Made by a program: the position numbers and the translations under genes
Part shown: positions 25,487 to 33,902 of the stretch, one piece after another
How the letters are laid out: each line of letters begins with the position of its first letter
Position numbering within the stretch: position 1 is the first letter of the stretch
Notes under the pieces: generated by a model
What the model was told of the DNA's origin: nothing
The model's input: the letters and a program-made list of their open reading frames with translations, nothing else
The model's database searches: none
Assembly (NCBI RefSeq): GCF_051307045.1
Contig: NZ_CP150452.1
Location: 1,364,001 to 1,428,000 of the forward strand
DNA: 64,000 bases
Direction: 5' to 3'
DNA from: Dryocola sp031988645
Lineage (GTDB): Bacteria > Pseudomonadota > Gammaproteobacteria > Enterobacterales > Enterobacteriaceae

Positions 25487-26142
25487 AGGATTTTCATCCT
25501 TCTTTCAAGGCGACGCAGAACAAAGCTCAGCACCAAAGTAATAATCAGATAGAAGACCGCAACGGCGCTCCAGATCTCCAGCGCGCGGAAGTTACCGGCG
25601 ATAATTTCCTGACCCTGGCGGGTCAGCTCGGCCACGCCGATAACGATGAACAGCGAAGTGTCTTTGATACTGATAATCCACTGGTTACCCAGCGGCGGCA
25701 GCATACGACGCAGCGCCAGCGGCATAATCACGTGGCGAATGGTTTCGCGTTTGGACAGGCCCAGCGCCAGTCCCGCTTCGCGGAAGCCTTTATGGATGGA
25801 CAGCACCGCGCCGCGGGTGATTTCCGCAATATAGGCCCCGGAGTTGATCATGATGGTGACCACCGCGGCGCTGAACGGGTCGATGCGCAGGTCGGTAAAG
25901 GCCATCGGCAGCGCGAAGTAAATAAACATTACCTGCACCACGATCGGCGTACCGCGAATAACTTCGATAAAGACCAGCGCGATATGGTTGGCGATCCAGC
26001 CGCCGTAGGTGCGGGCAAAACCCGCCGCCAGGCCAATCACCAGGCCGCCGCAAAGACCGAGGACCGAAATCCACAGGGTCATTTTGGCGCCTTCAATTAA
26101 GAGAGGAATTGCAGGCCAGATGGCGCTCCAGTCAAACTGCAT
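25483..26142 (-). CDS. glnP: Glutamine ABC importer permease GlnP
   Basis: A 219-residue inner-membrane permease of the HisMQ type. It contains IEVIRGTPIVVQVMFIYF, FREAGLALGLSK near the EAA loop, and LPPLGNQWIISIKDTSL, all characteristic of polar amino acid permeases. The length equals E. coli GlnP. It forms the homodimeric channel for GlnQ. Confidence 0.96.
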   Translation of the reverse strand: MQFDWSAIWPAIPLLIEGAKMTLWISVLGLCGGLVIGLAAGFARTYGGWIANHIALVFIEVIRGTPIVVQVMFIYFALPMAFTDLRIDPFSAAVVTIMINSGAYIAEITRGAVLSIHKGFREAGLALGLSKRETIRHVIMPLALRRMLPPLGNQWIISIKDTSLFIVIGVAELTRQGQEIIAGNFRALEIWSAVAVFYLIITLVLSFVLRRLERRMKIL

Positions 26143-26180
26143 GATGTGTTCCTGTTACTGTAAACCGTGGTTCAAAATGT

Positions 26181-26201
26181 AAGGGGCGAAAGCCGCCCCT
26201 C
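26181..26201 (-). terminator. Intra-operon hairpin between glnH and glnP
   Basis: Stem GGGGCG (26183-26188) / CGCCCC (26194-26199) in the gap after the binding-protein gene. There is no T-run. Its position suggests that it lowers read-through or protects glnH mRNA so that the periplasmic protein is made in excess. Confidence 0.5.
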
Positions 26202-26230
26202 AGGTCCTGCTTAAGGCTGATTAAAAATTA

Positions 26231-26977
26231 TTATTTTGGTTCAGTGCCGAACCATTTTTTGTAGATTTCGTTGTAGGTGCCGTTCTCTTTGAGGGTTTTC
26301 AGCGCGCCGTTTACTTTAGTACGCAGGTCGTCGCTGCCTTTCGGGAAGGCGATGCCGTACTGCTGGGCTTCCAGCGAGTCACCTACCGCTTTGAACTGAC
26401 CGTTGCCGGCGGTTTTGATGAAGTACAGGATGTTTGGCGTATCGTGCAGCACGGCGTCAGCACGGTTGGTGCCCAGCTCCATGTAAGCGTTGTCGATGTT
26501 CGGGAACTGGCGCAGGTCTTTAGTTTTGATGTTGGCCTTCACGTAATCAACGGAGCCGGTGCCGCTTTTAACCGCCACGACCTTGCCGTCGAGATCCTTC
26601 ACGCTTTTAATCTCGTCGTTGTTCGCTTTAACCATCACCAGCAGACCGCTTTTGTAGTAGCCGTCGGAGAAGTCGATCGCTTTTTGACGTTCTGGAGTAA
26701 TAGTGATGCCGGCCAGCGCCACATCGATATTTTTAGTTTGCAGCGCGGGAATGATGCCGCTGAAGTCCATCGGCTTCAGGGTATAGTCCAGCTTCAATTC
26801 TTTAGCGATGGCGGCCCATAAATCCACGTCGAAACCAACGTATTTGTCGCCTTGTTTAAATTCAAAAGGAACGAATGCGGTGTCGGTCGCGACAACCAGT
26901 TTCTTCTCAGCGGCGTGGGAAGTTACCGCAAAAGCCAGGGTGAGTGCAGCCAGTGAAACTTTCAAAATCGACTTCAT
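26231..26977 (-). CDS. glnH: Periplasmic glutamine-binding protein GlnH
   Basis: A 248-residue periplasmic binding protein, the same length as E. coli GlnH. The signal peptide ends SHA-A at about residue 22. The SBP_bac_3 signatures are FVPFEFKQGDKYVGFDVDLW and DVALAGITITPERQKAIDFSDGYY. ATG 26977 is chosen because it opens the signal peptide and matches the homologue. Transcription is nitrogen-controlled (see the sigma-54 promoter and NtrC sites upstream). Confidence 0.96.
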   Translation of the reverse strand: MKSILKVSLAALTLAFAVTSHAAEKKLVVATDTAFVPFEFKQGDKYVGFDVDLWAAIAKELKLDYTLKPMDFSGIIPALQTKNIDVALAGITITPERQKAIDFSDGYYKSGLLVMVKANNDEIKSVKDLDGKVVAVKSGTGSVDYVKANIKTKDLRQFPNIDNAYMELGTNRADAVLHDTPNILYFIKTAGNGQFKAVGDSLEAQQYGIAFPKGSDDLRTKVNGALKTLKENGTYNEIYKKWFGTEPK

Positions 26978-27027
26978 AGCATTTCCTTTGTTAATCCATG
27001 GGGCTATCCCCTGCAGCCAGCGCAACA

Positions 27028-27043
27028 TGGAAGAATCGTGCCA
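27028..27043 (-). promoter_or_regulatory. Sigma-54 promoter of glnHPQ
   Basis: On the minus strand TGGCAC (27043-27038), five bases, then TTCCA (27032-27028) form the -24/-12 elements of an RpoN promoter, 51 bases upstream of the glnH ATG. The -24 element and spacing match the known E. coli glnHp2; the -12 element is the same kind of weak match. Confidence 0.75.
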
Positions 27044-27116
27044 GATTTACAACATATTGTTTTGCAAGGATGTGGTTTTGTAACATTGCACAATAAGGGT
27101 TGCAAGTCGGTCATGA

Positions 27117-27291
27117 TGCACTCTTATGGTGCTCCATTATGGTGCGTATTTTTGGCCGGCAGGTCGGTGGGTAGTTTTACCGCGATTCCGGGCGATAAAA
27201 CAATCATTCATTAACGATTGTGTGATGTGATTATTACAGGATGGCAACTTTTGCGGCGGGGTTAAGCAATTTGATGCTCTAAAATGGTGCA
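27117..27291 (-). promoter_or_regulatory. NtrC (GlnG) binding sites upstream of glnH
   Basis: Three close matches to the NtrC consensus TGCACYANNNNTGGTGCA: TGCACTCTTATGGTGCT at 27117-27133, the overlapping TGCTCCATTATGGTGCG at 27130-27146, and TGCTCTAAAATGGTGCA at 27275-27291. Two sit about 80-110 bases upstream of the sigma-54 promoter, the usual enhancer distance. The third abuts the dps terminator. Confidence 0.78.
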
Positions 27292-27319
27292 GGTTTCTTC
27301 CCCGGGCGGGGAAGAAACC
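27292..27319 (-). terminator. dps terminator hairpin
   Basis: Perfect 12-bp stem GGTTTCTTCCCC (27292-27303) / GGGGAAGAAACC (27308-27319) with a four-base loop, 17 bases past the dps stop on the minus strand. The T-tract after it is weak. It directly borders an NtrC site. Confidence 0.7.
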
Positions 27320-27336
27320 CTGGAAACCGCTGTCGA

Positions 27337-27840
27337 TTATTCGATATTAGACTCGATGAACCACAGGAATTTATCCAGATCGCGGGATGCGGCGGTGAAA
27401 ATATCCGCGGTATCTTCGTCTTTGGCTTCGCCGATGGCTTTACGCACGTCGTTCGCCACGATGCCGTAACGGTCCGCCAGCTCTTTTAAGTGGTCCTGAA
27501 CGGTGTGAATGTCCAGCGGGTAGCTTTTCAGCGGAGTTTTGCTGTTGATGACCTGCGTGGTCCCCAGCGCTACGCCGCCAAGCTGAACGGCGCGTTCCGC
27601 CATGGTGTCCAGATGATCGGTCAGGGCAGTACGGAAGCCGTCGAGCATTTCATGGACGGCAATAAAGTTGGCACCGCGCATATTCCAGTGAGCCTGTTTG
27701 GTAATCAAAGACAGATCGATGAACTGGATGACCTGACGATTCAGCAGCTCGATGGTGGCTTTTTTCTCGCTATCCGCTACATCATTACGGGTATACAGCA
27801 GACTTGTAGATTTGGTTTTTACCAGTTTAGCGGTACTCAT
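27337..27840 (-). CDS. dps: DNA-protecting ferritin-like protein Dps
   Basis: A 167-residue protein, the same length as E. coli Dps and nearly identical. The intersubunit ferroxidase ligands His51, His63 and Asp67 lie in KQAHWNMRG and AVHEMLDGF. The lysine-rich N-terminus (STAKLVKTKST) is the DNA-binding tail. It assembles as a dodecamer that stores iron using peroxide and compacts the nucleoid in starved cells. ATG 27840 is chosen over the open-frame start at 27846 by homology. Confidence 0.96.
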   Translation of the reverse strand: MSTAKLVKTKSTSLLYTRNDVADSEKKATIELLNRQVIQFIDLSLITKQAHWNMRGANFIAVHEMLDGFRTALTDHLDTMAERAVQLGGVALGTTQVINSKTPLKSYPLDIHTVQDHLKELADRYGIVANDVRKAIGEAKDEDTADIFTAASRDLDKFLWFIESNIE

Positions 27841-28150
27841 AATCATTCATCCTCTTGATGTGTGTTTCCTGATTTCTTACCGGGATTAAGTATAGCACCG
27901 GTTTTTAAACCTGCTGGATCAGATAATACCTATCAAACAAATAGCGACGATGAGATGGAAATCACAATAGCTATTTTTATCAGCGGGTTATGCAAAATAA
28001 CTAAGATGTTTCATAAAAATGAAAATATTATGAATAACGCCGGTGAATAATTCTTATTCAGGCACGTAAATTGAAAGGAATATAAGTGGTTGATCGCCGG
28101 TTTCTTATTTCCCATACGCTGCATACGCATGGGAAATAAATTGATCCAGA
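27841..28150 (-). promoter_or_regulatory. dps promoter region and rhtA 3' flank
   Basis: On the minus strand the -10 element CTATACTTAA (TATACT at 27894-27889) lies about 50 bases upstream of the dps ATG. It matches the sigma-S/sigma-70 dps promoter of E. coli, with the leading C favoured by RpoS. OxyR/IHF sites are known for E. coli but I cannot place them. The distal part is AT-rich and includes a hairpin (arms ATTTCCCAT 28107-28115 and ATGGGAAAT 28129-28137) that may end rhtA transcription. No gene is seen. Confidence 0.6.
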
Positions 28151-29038
28151 TTAATTTATATCGACGGTTTTTATCTGCGTTTCGCGTTTAAGCGTTAATG
28201 TCGAACCAACGGATGCCGCGATAATTGACAGCAAAGCCAGCCACTGGACCAGGGTCAGATGTTCGCCCAAAAACAGCATGCCGGAGAGCGCCGCAAGCCC
28301 CGGCTCCATACTCATCAGGGTGCCAAAAGTACGCGTCGGCAGGCGGGTTAACGCCACCATTTCAAGGGAATACGGCAGGGCGGTGGACAAAATCGCCACG
28401 CCCAGCCCCAAAGGAAGAAGCGACCAGTGCCAGAGCGCGCTTCCTGCTTGCAGGGCGCCAATCGGCACGAAGATTACCGCCGCAATCAGCGAACCGATGG
28501 CCACCGTCGCCGGGCCGTGATCGGCGCCCGCCTTCTGACCGGACAGGATATACAGCGCCCAGCACGCGCCTGCGCCCAGCGCAAAGGCGGCGCCGGTCAA
28601 ATCCACGTGGGCGATATCCTGTCCAAGCGGCAGAAGGAACCACAGGCCCGTTACCGCCAGCACCACCCAGATAAAGTCGACGGCCCGGCGCGATGAAAAC
28701 AGCGCTACGGTCAGCGGGCCGGTGAACTCAAGCGCCACGGCGATGCCGAGGGGAATGGTCTGAATGGACATATAGAAGAGATAGTTCATGGCGCCGAGCG
28801 ATAAGCCGTAGATCAAAAGCGGCACGCGCTGCTCCGCTTTAAAGCGTAAACGCCAGGGCTTGAATACCGTGACCAGAATCAGCGTCCCTAAAGCCAGACG
28901 TATTGCCGTCACGCCCGGGGCGCCAACCAGCGGGAAAAGTGATTTGGCCAGCGACGCGCCGCCCTGAATCGAGGTCATGGCGATAAGCAGTACAACGATG
29001 GGCAGCCAAACGGGCATTTTTCGGGGAGTTAACGGCAT
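28151..29038 (-). CDS. rhtA: Threonine/homoserine exporter RhtA
   Basis: A 295-residue inner-membrane protein of the DMT superfamily (two EamA repeats, ten helices), the same length as E. coli RhtA. Characteristic stretches are SIQGGASLAKSLFPLVGAPG near the start and ALEFTGPLTVALFSSRR mid-protein. It exports threonine, homoserine and some other amino acids. It lies between dps and ompX, as in E. coli. Confidence 0.93.
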   Translation of the reverse strand: MPLTPRKMPVWLPIVVLLIAMTSIQGGASLAKSLFPLVGAPGVTAIRLALGTLILVTVFKPWRLRFKAEQRVPLLIYGLSLGAMNYLFYMSIQTIPLGIAVALEFTGPLTVALFSSRRAVDFIWVVLAVTGLWFLLPLGQDIAHVDLTGAAFALGAGACWALYILSGQKAGADHGPATVAIGSLIAAVIFVPIGALQAGSALWHWSLLPLGLGVAILSTALPYSLEMVALTRLPTRTFGTLMSMEPGLAALSGMLFLGEHLTLVQWLALLSIIAASVGSTLTLKRETQIKTVDIN

Positions 29039-29407
29039 CCTGCGTCCTGTCAGTTTATGTCGGGGTGGGTCAGGTTAAGAAAATGATCCTCAGTGTAAAG
29101 GAATAACTTATGGCTGGTTGAGTTTTCATTAAGAAAAAAAGGACTACTATGCGATGCCTTATATGTCGGTTTGCGTAAATTTCATTCAGGAAAAATCAAG
29201 AATTATCTGAATGACGATTTTATTAAACACGACAATAATTGCGCGGATTTGATGTTAAATAGTTGATATTTTAGTGACATAGCATGTAGTGGAAACGTTG
29301 TGTTACATGAAAAGATTCGTTAGACAACACGATTGTCGAAGAGTTTCTCACGCGCTTTTGTTATATTTAAATCTTAGGACTTACTTGAAGCACATTTGAG
29401 GTGGATT
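29039..29407. other. rhtA-ompX intergenic region (ompX promoter and leader)
   Basis: An AT-rich gap of about 370 bases between two divergent starts. It must carry the rhtA and ompX promoters and the ompX 5' leader, which in E. coli is targeted by small RNAs. I see TATATT (29363-29368) as a possible ompX -10 and a small GACAA/TTGTC inverted repeat just upstream. No further gene is visible. Confidence 0.45.
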
Positions 29408-29914
29408 ATGAAAAAAATTGCATGTCTTTCAGCACTGGCTTGTGTTCTGGCCGTTTCCGTAGGTACCGCAGCTGCAGCTACCAGCACCGTGAGCGGCGGC
29501 TATGCTCAGAGCGATTATCAGGGCGTTGCTAACAAAGCTAACGGCTTCAACCTGAAATATCGTTACGAAAACGACACCCCACTGGGCTATATCGGTTCCT
29601 TCACCTACACCGAAAAAGACCGCACTGAAAATGGCGTTTACAACAAAGGTCAATACTACGGCATCACTGCTGGTCCTGCTTTCCGTCTGAACGACTGGGC
29701 AAGCGTCTACGGTGTTGTGGGTGTAGGCTACGGTAAATTCCAGAGCACTGACTACCCGGCAAAATCCGACACCAGCGACTACGGTTTCTCCTACGGCGCA
29801 GGTATGCAGTTCAACCCGGTTGAAAACGTTGCTCTGGACGTTTCCTACGAGCAGAGCCGCATCCGTAACGTTGATGTTGGCACCTGGATCGCAGGCGTGG
29901 GTTACCGCTTCTAA
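29408..29914 (+). CDS. ompX: Outer-membrane beta-barrel protein OmpX
   Basis: A 168-residue protein with a signal peptide (about residues 1-23) and an eight-stranded barrel of the Ail/OmpX family. Recognisable strands are GGYAQSD, NLKYRYE, GSFTYTEKDRT, YYGITAGPAFR-NDWAS-YGVVGVGYG, and the terminal aromatic VGYRF. It is a few residues shorter than E. coli OmpX, mainly in an extracellular loop. ATG 29408 follows GAGGTG. It is associated with surface adhesion and stress in relatives. Confidence 0.95.
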   Translation: MKKIACLSALACVLAVSVGTAAAATSTVSGGYAQSDYQGVANKANGFNLKYRYENDTPLGYIGSFTYTEKDRTENGVYNKGQYYGITAGPAFRLNDWASVYGVVGVGYGKFQSTDYPAKSDTSDYGFSYGAGMQFNPVENVALDVSYEQSRIRNVDVGTWIAGVGYRF

Positions 29915-29935
29915 TTCACCCTGTAAGGTGAAAAT

Positions 29936-29965
29936 AAAAATCCGCCTCAAGGGGCGGATTTTTTT
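29936..29965 (+). terminator. ompX terminator
   Basis: AAAAATCCGCC / GGCGGATTTTT hairpin (TCCGCC 29941-29946 with GGCGGA 29953-29958) followed by T's, 22 bases after the ompX stop. The A-tract on the left lets it also act for the convergent opgE. Confidence 0.88.
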
Positions 29966-29981
29966 ATGTCCTGAACTCACC

Positions 29982-31565
29982 TCAATGCGACTTTGTCTCA
30001 AAGATATCGCTCTGCAGATGAGTATAGTCCACCTTCTTAAGCTTAAAGTTGGTGATCCACACGGGCCCGGCTTTCTGCTCGGAAATAAAGCTGTAGGTTG
30101 GGTTCAACCCTTTGGTTTTTATACCTGTCCAGGCCGAGAAGAAATTCAGGAAATCGTTGGCCGAACGGCGCGCTTTAATCAGGCGATGGGTTTTATCATC
30201 GCTGGAGAGCACCATAAAGGGCACCTGGAAGTTCTGCTGGAACTCATCGTCGTGCGCCAGATACTGCACTTTAGTGCCGCGCTCTTTAAAGGCCAGCCCG
30301 TGATCTGAGAAATACACCATCGAGAAAGTCTCGCCGCTGTTTTGCAGCTGCTGGTAAAGCTGCCTGAGCAGATCGTCGGTCTGCGTCATGCTGTAGATAT
30401 AGCAGGACGTCTCTTTCGATTGCACAAACTCCGCGTACTTGCCTTGCGTACGGTCGCACGCCTGCGGGTGGGAACCCATCAGGTGCAGCACAATCAGCTG
30501 AGGCGTGGCGCGGCGCGTGGCCAGCACCTGCGCCGTCATCTTCAGCAGCGCTTCATCACGGGTATTTTTATCCGCCTCAAAATCACCGCTTTTCAGGAAA
30601 TGCACTTCGTCTGCGCGTTTAGCAATGCTGGCGATGGCGGTGTCGTATTCGCCAATCTGCCCCTGGTTTGAGAACCACCAGGTCTGGAAACCCGCGCGGT
30701 TGGCAAGGGTAACAAAGTTATCCTGATACTGTGGCTTGCCGTCGATAACGCGGTTAAGCGTCATGCCCAGCGATTTTTGCGTGGAGCCGCTTGCGGAAAC
30801 GTAATCAAGAAACAGGTTGCCGTTAACCGAACTGGCGAACGGCGTGTTATTCCAGTGGCCGCCAAAAGCGCCAAGCGCATCGCGGCGCGCGCTTTCGCCA
30901 ATCACTACCACATAGGTGTGATACTTAGGCTTTACCGCCAGAACGTTCCAGGTGTCTTTCATTTTGGCAAACGCCTGCATGCGGGTTTGCTCATCAAGCA
31001 CCTCCTGGTTATTCACCACCACGTCTTTAACGAAGCGCACGACCGGATAGCCCGTATCCTTAAATTTAAACACGCCGCCGTGGGCAAGGTTTTGCACCGG
31101 CGTGAGGAAAAAGCACGCCAGGCTTATCGCAAGGCACGAGCTATCAAAATTGCTCCACCCGGCTTTTGGCGTCGCTTTGCGGCGCACGGCGATATAGCCC
31201 AGCGCCAGAATAAATAACGACACCAGGTAGCTGTACCACGGGAAAATGGTCATTATCTCCGTGGACTCTTCAAAGTTGGTGGAATGCAGCGCCAGCAGGG
31301 TATTGAAATTAGGCGCGCCGTAAGCCTGCCCGAAGGGGAAATACATGGCCGCCACCAGGCTGCAAATCGCCACCGTCCCTTTTTGCAGGCGCGGCGCACG
31401 GCGCCACAGCAGCAGCAATACGCAGCTGAAAGCGACCGCATAAAGCAGGCTGAATGCATAACCTAAGGCGAAGTTAATAAGCAGGGACTGCAGGAAGTAA
31501 AAACCTGTCCACGGGTCAAGCGCGATACCGCGAGCCGTGAGGGTATCTTTAGCCGTTAAATTCAT
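29982..31565 (-). CDS. opgE: Phosphoethanolamine transferase OpgE (YbiP)
   Basis: A 527-residue inner-membrane protein with four or five N-terminal helices and a periplasmic sulfatase-fold domain, the same length as E. coli OpgE. Markers are VVVIGESARRDALGAFGGHWNNTPF (with the catalytic-type S/T region SGSTQKSLGMTLNR), HLMGSHPQ and YFSDHGL. It decorates osmoregulated periplasmic glucans with phosphoethanolamine. ATG 31565 matches the homologue (MNLT-K--L); the longer open frame is not supported. Confidence 0.92.
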   Translation of the reverse strand: MNLTAKDTLTARGIALDPWTGFYFLQSLLINFALGYAFSLLYAVAFSCVLLLLWRRAPRLQKGTVAICSLVAAMYFPFGQAYGAPNFNTLLALHSTNFEESTEIMTIFPWYSYLVSLFILALGYIAVRRKATPKAGWSNFDSSCLAISLACFFLTPVQNLAHGGVFKFKDTGYPVVRFVKDVVVNNQEVLDEQTRMQAFAKMKDTWNVLAVKPKYHTYVVVIGESARRDALGAFGGHWNNTPFASSVNGNLFLDYVSASGSTQKSLGMTLNRVIDGKPQYQDNFVTLANRAGFQTWWFSNQGQIGEYDTAIASIAKRADEVHFLKSGDFEADKNTRDEALLKMTAQVLATRRATPQLIVLHLMGSHPQACDRTQGKYAEFVQSKETSCYIYSMTQTDDLLRQLYQQLQNSGETFSMVYFSDHGLAFKERGTKVQYLAHDDEFQQNFQVPFMVLSSDDKTHRLIKARRSANDFLNFFSAWTGIKTKGLNPTYSFISEQKAGPVWITNFKLKKVDYTHLQSDIFETKSH

Positions 31566-31884
31566 GTTTACCGAATCAACAAAACGCCATGCGAGAACCC
31601 TGGCGAAAAGGGTCAAAAACCTGCCTGACAGGCGGAAAAGAAGGGAGAAGGAACCGCATCTGCGAGCCGCTTCATGTGCAGGGCTGCAAGAAGATAGAGC
31701 GCATCTGAGAGAAGATCAACTGGTAACCCGAGCGTGTTTTGCGAGGCGGATTGCAAAACGGATAGTTTGTGGGGTTAAAGCGCAGCAGGAGAAGGCGGAA
31801 GTGAAAATAATGGAAAACAGTTGTTACAAAAAGAGGGCGCGAAAAGGCCTCAAAGACGGCGTTAAACGAAGGCAGGGCGAGTGC
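31566..31884. other. opgE-mntS intergenic region
   Basis: About 320 bases without a supported gene. It contains the upstream region of opgE and the downstream region of mntS, both on the minus strand. I find only a weak hairpin (AGGCA/TGCCT) just past the mntS stop. No promoter, RNA gene or repeat can be called with confidence. Confidence 0.4.
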
Positions 31885-32013
31885 CTACGGCTTGGATTGT
31901 TCGCCCTGCCTGGATTTGTTGGCAACCCAGTCGCAAAACATATTCAGCAGCATTAGCCGCACCTGGAAAGGGGAGTGGGTAAACACGCTCATACACCTCT
32001 TAAACTCGTTCAT
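31885..32013 (-). CDS. mntS: Small manganese-homeostasis protein MntS
   Basis: A 42-residue protein (MNEFKRCMSVFTHSP, then RLMLLNMFCDWVANK), the same length as E. coli MntS and colinear with it. In E. coli MntS is repressed by MntR with manganese and raises intracellular manganese by inhibiting the exporter MntP. The start at 32013 follows an AGGAGG site (32018-32023 on the minus strand). It is divergent from mntR, with an MntR box between. Confidence 0.93.
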   Translation of the reverse strand: MNEFKRCMSVFTHSPFQVRLMLLNMFCDWVANKSRQGEQSKP

Positions 32014-32076
32014 AAAAAATCCTCCTGTTAGTTCTGCCACCCTTATTCCTTTAAGGGCTGACTGCATTACATACAG

Positions 32077-32094
32077 ATATAGCACAGGCTATAT
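32077..32094. promoter_or_regulatory. MntR operator
   Basis: Perfect palindrome ATATAGCACAGGCTATAT (arms ATATAGC / GCTATAT), close to the known MntR box core ATAGC-NNNN-GCTAT. It lies 64 bases upstream of the mntS start and 110 bases upstream of mntR. Binding by Mn-MntR is inferred from the family consensus. Confidence 0.8.
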
Positions 32095-32203
32095 TGTATA
32101 GCTATGGCTATTTCGTTAATTTTTTGTGGATGCGTGAGCGTGGTTTACAATGGGGCCTTCCGTCGTCGAAGAACGACGCCGCGCCACTGTATGAGGAAGC
32201 TCC

Positions 32204-32675
32204 ATGAGCCGTCAGGCAGGTCAAAAGAACAGCGAAAAAGTGACGCAATTACTTAACGTTGAAGAACATGTCGAAGGTTTTCGTCAGGTGCGGGAAGCGC
32301 ACCGGCGTGAGTTAATTGACGATTACGTCGAACTGATTTCCGATCTTATCCGCGAAGTGGGGGAAGTGCGCCAGGTGGATATGGCCGCGCGTCTTGGGGT
32401 TTCGCAGCCGACGGTCGCTAAAATGCTTAAACGTCTGGCAAGCCTGGGCCCTGATTGAGCAGATCCCCTGGCGAGGCGTTTTTCTCACCCAGGAAGGGGA
32501 GAAGCAGGCGCAGCTGAGCCGTGAGCGCCATCAGATTGTGGAGAACTTCTTCCTGGCGTTAGGCATCAGCCCGGAAACGGCGCGCATTGATGCCGAAGGC
32601 GTAGAGCATCACGTCAGCGAGGAAACCCTCGAGGCGTTCCGCCGCTTTACAGAGCAGAGCGGGTTTGGCCAATAA
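32204..32675 (+). pseudogene. mntR: mntR manganese regulator, frameshifted at 32449-32451
   Basis: Two overlapping frames join into a 156-residue MntR (E. coli 155). The first gives the DtxR-type HTH (RQVDMAARLGVSQPTVAKMLKRL) and ends early after LASLG. The second resumes with LIEQIPWRGVFLT and the metal-binding/dimerisation part (RERHQIVENFFL-LG, EGVEHHVSEETLE). One extra C in GGGCCC is the only defect. A functional MntR is very probable in the organism. The stop abuts the ybiR start. Confidence 0.88.
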
Positions 32676-33794
32676 ATGTTGAAAACGCTGGTCCGCCCGT
32701 TTTTGCGCGATCGTTTCCTTCATCTTTTACTGCTTATCGGAGCGGCGTGCAGCCTGGCCGTGCCCTTTCGCCCGCGCCTGTGGGCCGATGCTATCGACTG
32801 GCATACCATCATCACCCTTGCCGGGCTGATGATGCTGACCAAAGGCGTGGAGCTAAGCGGCTATTTTGACGTGCTGGGCCGCAGGATGGTAAAGCGCTTT
32901 GGCAGCGAGCGGCAGCTGGCGATATTTATGGTCAGCGCGGCGGCGGCGCTTTCCACCTTTCTGACCAACGACGTGGCGCTGTTTATCATCGTGCCGCTGA
33001 CCATCACGCTGAAAAAACTTTGTTCGATGCCGGTGACCCGGCTGATTATCTTCGAGGCGCTGGCGGTGAACGCCGGTTCGCTTCTCACGCCCGTCGGCAA
33101 TCCGCAAAACATCCTGCTATGGGGACGCTCCGGCCTTTCCTTTAGCGCCTTTAGCGGACAGATGGCTCCGCTGGCGGCGGCGATGGTAGCAAGCCTGCTG
33201 GCGCTGTGCTGGTTCTGCTTTCCGAAAAGGGCGCTGAACTATCGCGGGCACGACAGGATCCACGACTGGCGGCCGCGCCTGGTGTACGCAAGCGTTGCGC
33301 TGTACCTGGTGTTTATCGTTTCGCTTGAGCTCGGGCAGGAGATCTGGGGGCTGGCTCTGGTGGCGCTGGGGTTTTTCGTTGCCGCCCGGCGCATACTGTT
33401 AAGCATCGACTGGAGCCTGCTGCTGGTCTTTATAGCGATGTTTATCGACGTCCATTTAATTACCCGGCTGCCGGTGCTTGAGCATGCGCTGCAGGGAGTA
33501 AGCCAGCTTTCGCAGGGCGGCCTGTTCACGCTGGGCATTCTTCTTTCGCAGGTAATCAGCAACGTGCCCGCAACTATTCTGCTGCTGAACTACGTGCCGG
33601 CCTCCGTTGTGCTGGCGTTTGCCGTCAATATCGGCGGTTTCGGCCTGCTGCCGGGCTCGCTTGCCAACCTTATCGCGCTGCGCATGGCTAACGACCGGCG
33701 CATCTGGGTGCGGTTCCACTACTATTCGCTGCCGATGCTGCTTTGGGCGGCGCTGGTGGGATACGGTTTAGTCCGGCTGTTGGTCCAGGATTAA
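32676..33794 (+). CDS. ybiR: Inner-membrane transporter YbiR (ArsB/NhaD-like)
   Basis: A 372-residue polytopic protein of the ion-transporter superfamily, the same length as E. coli YbiR. Signatures are DWHTIITLAGLMMLTKG, the FLTNDVALFIIVPLTI helix and NAGSLLTPVGNPQN. It probably transports an anion, substrate unknown. It starts immediately after the mntR stop, so both are likely on one transcript. Confidence 0.9.
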   Translation: MLKTLVRPFLRDRFLHLLLLIGAACSLAVPFRPRLWADAIDWHTIITLAGLMMLTKGVELSGYFDVLGRRMVKRFGSERQLAIFMVSAAAALSTFLTNDVALFIIVPLTITLKKLCSMPVTRLIIFEALAVNAGSLLTPVGNPQNILLWGRSGLSFSAFSGQMAPLAAAMVASLLALCWFCFPKRALNYRGHDRIHDWRPRLVYASVALYLVFIVSLELGQEIWGLALVALGFFVAARRILLSIDWSLLLVFIAMFIDVHLITRLPVLEHALQGVSQLSQGGLFTLGILLSQVISNVPATILLLNYVPASVVLAFAVNIGGFGLLPGSLANLIALRMANDRRIWVRFHYYSLPMLLWAALVGYGLVRLLVQD

Positions 33795-33902
33795 TACCAA
33801 TCGTCAGTTTTTCCTGGCAAATGTATAGCAAGCTCCTAAATTTACTAAACGGTAAATTTTTTTGTGACGCAGATAACGCGTAGCAGGACGACTGGCAAAC
33901 AT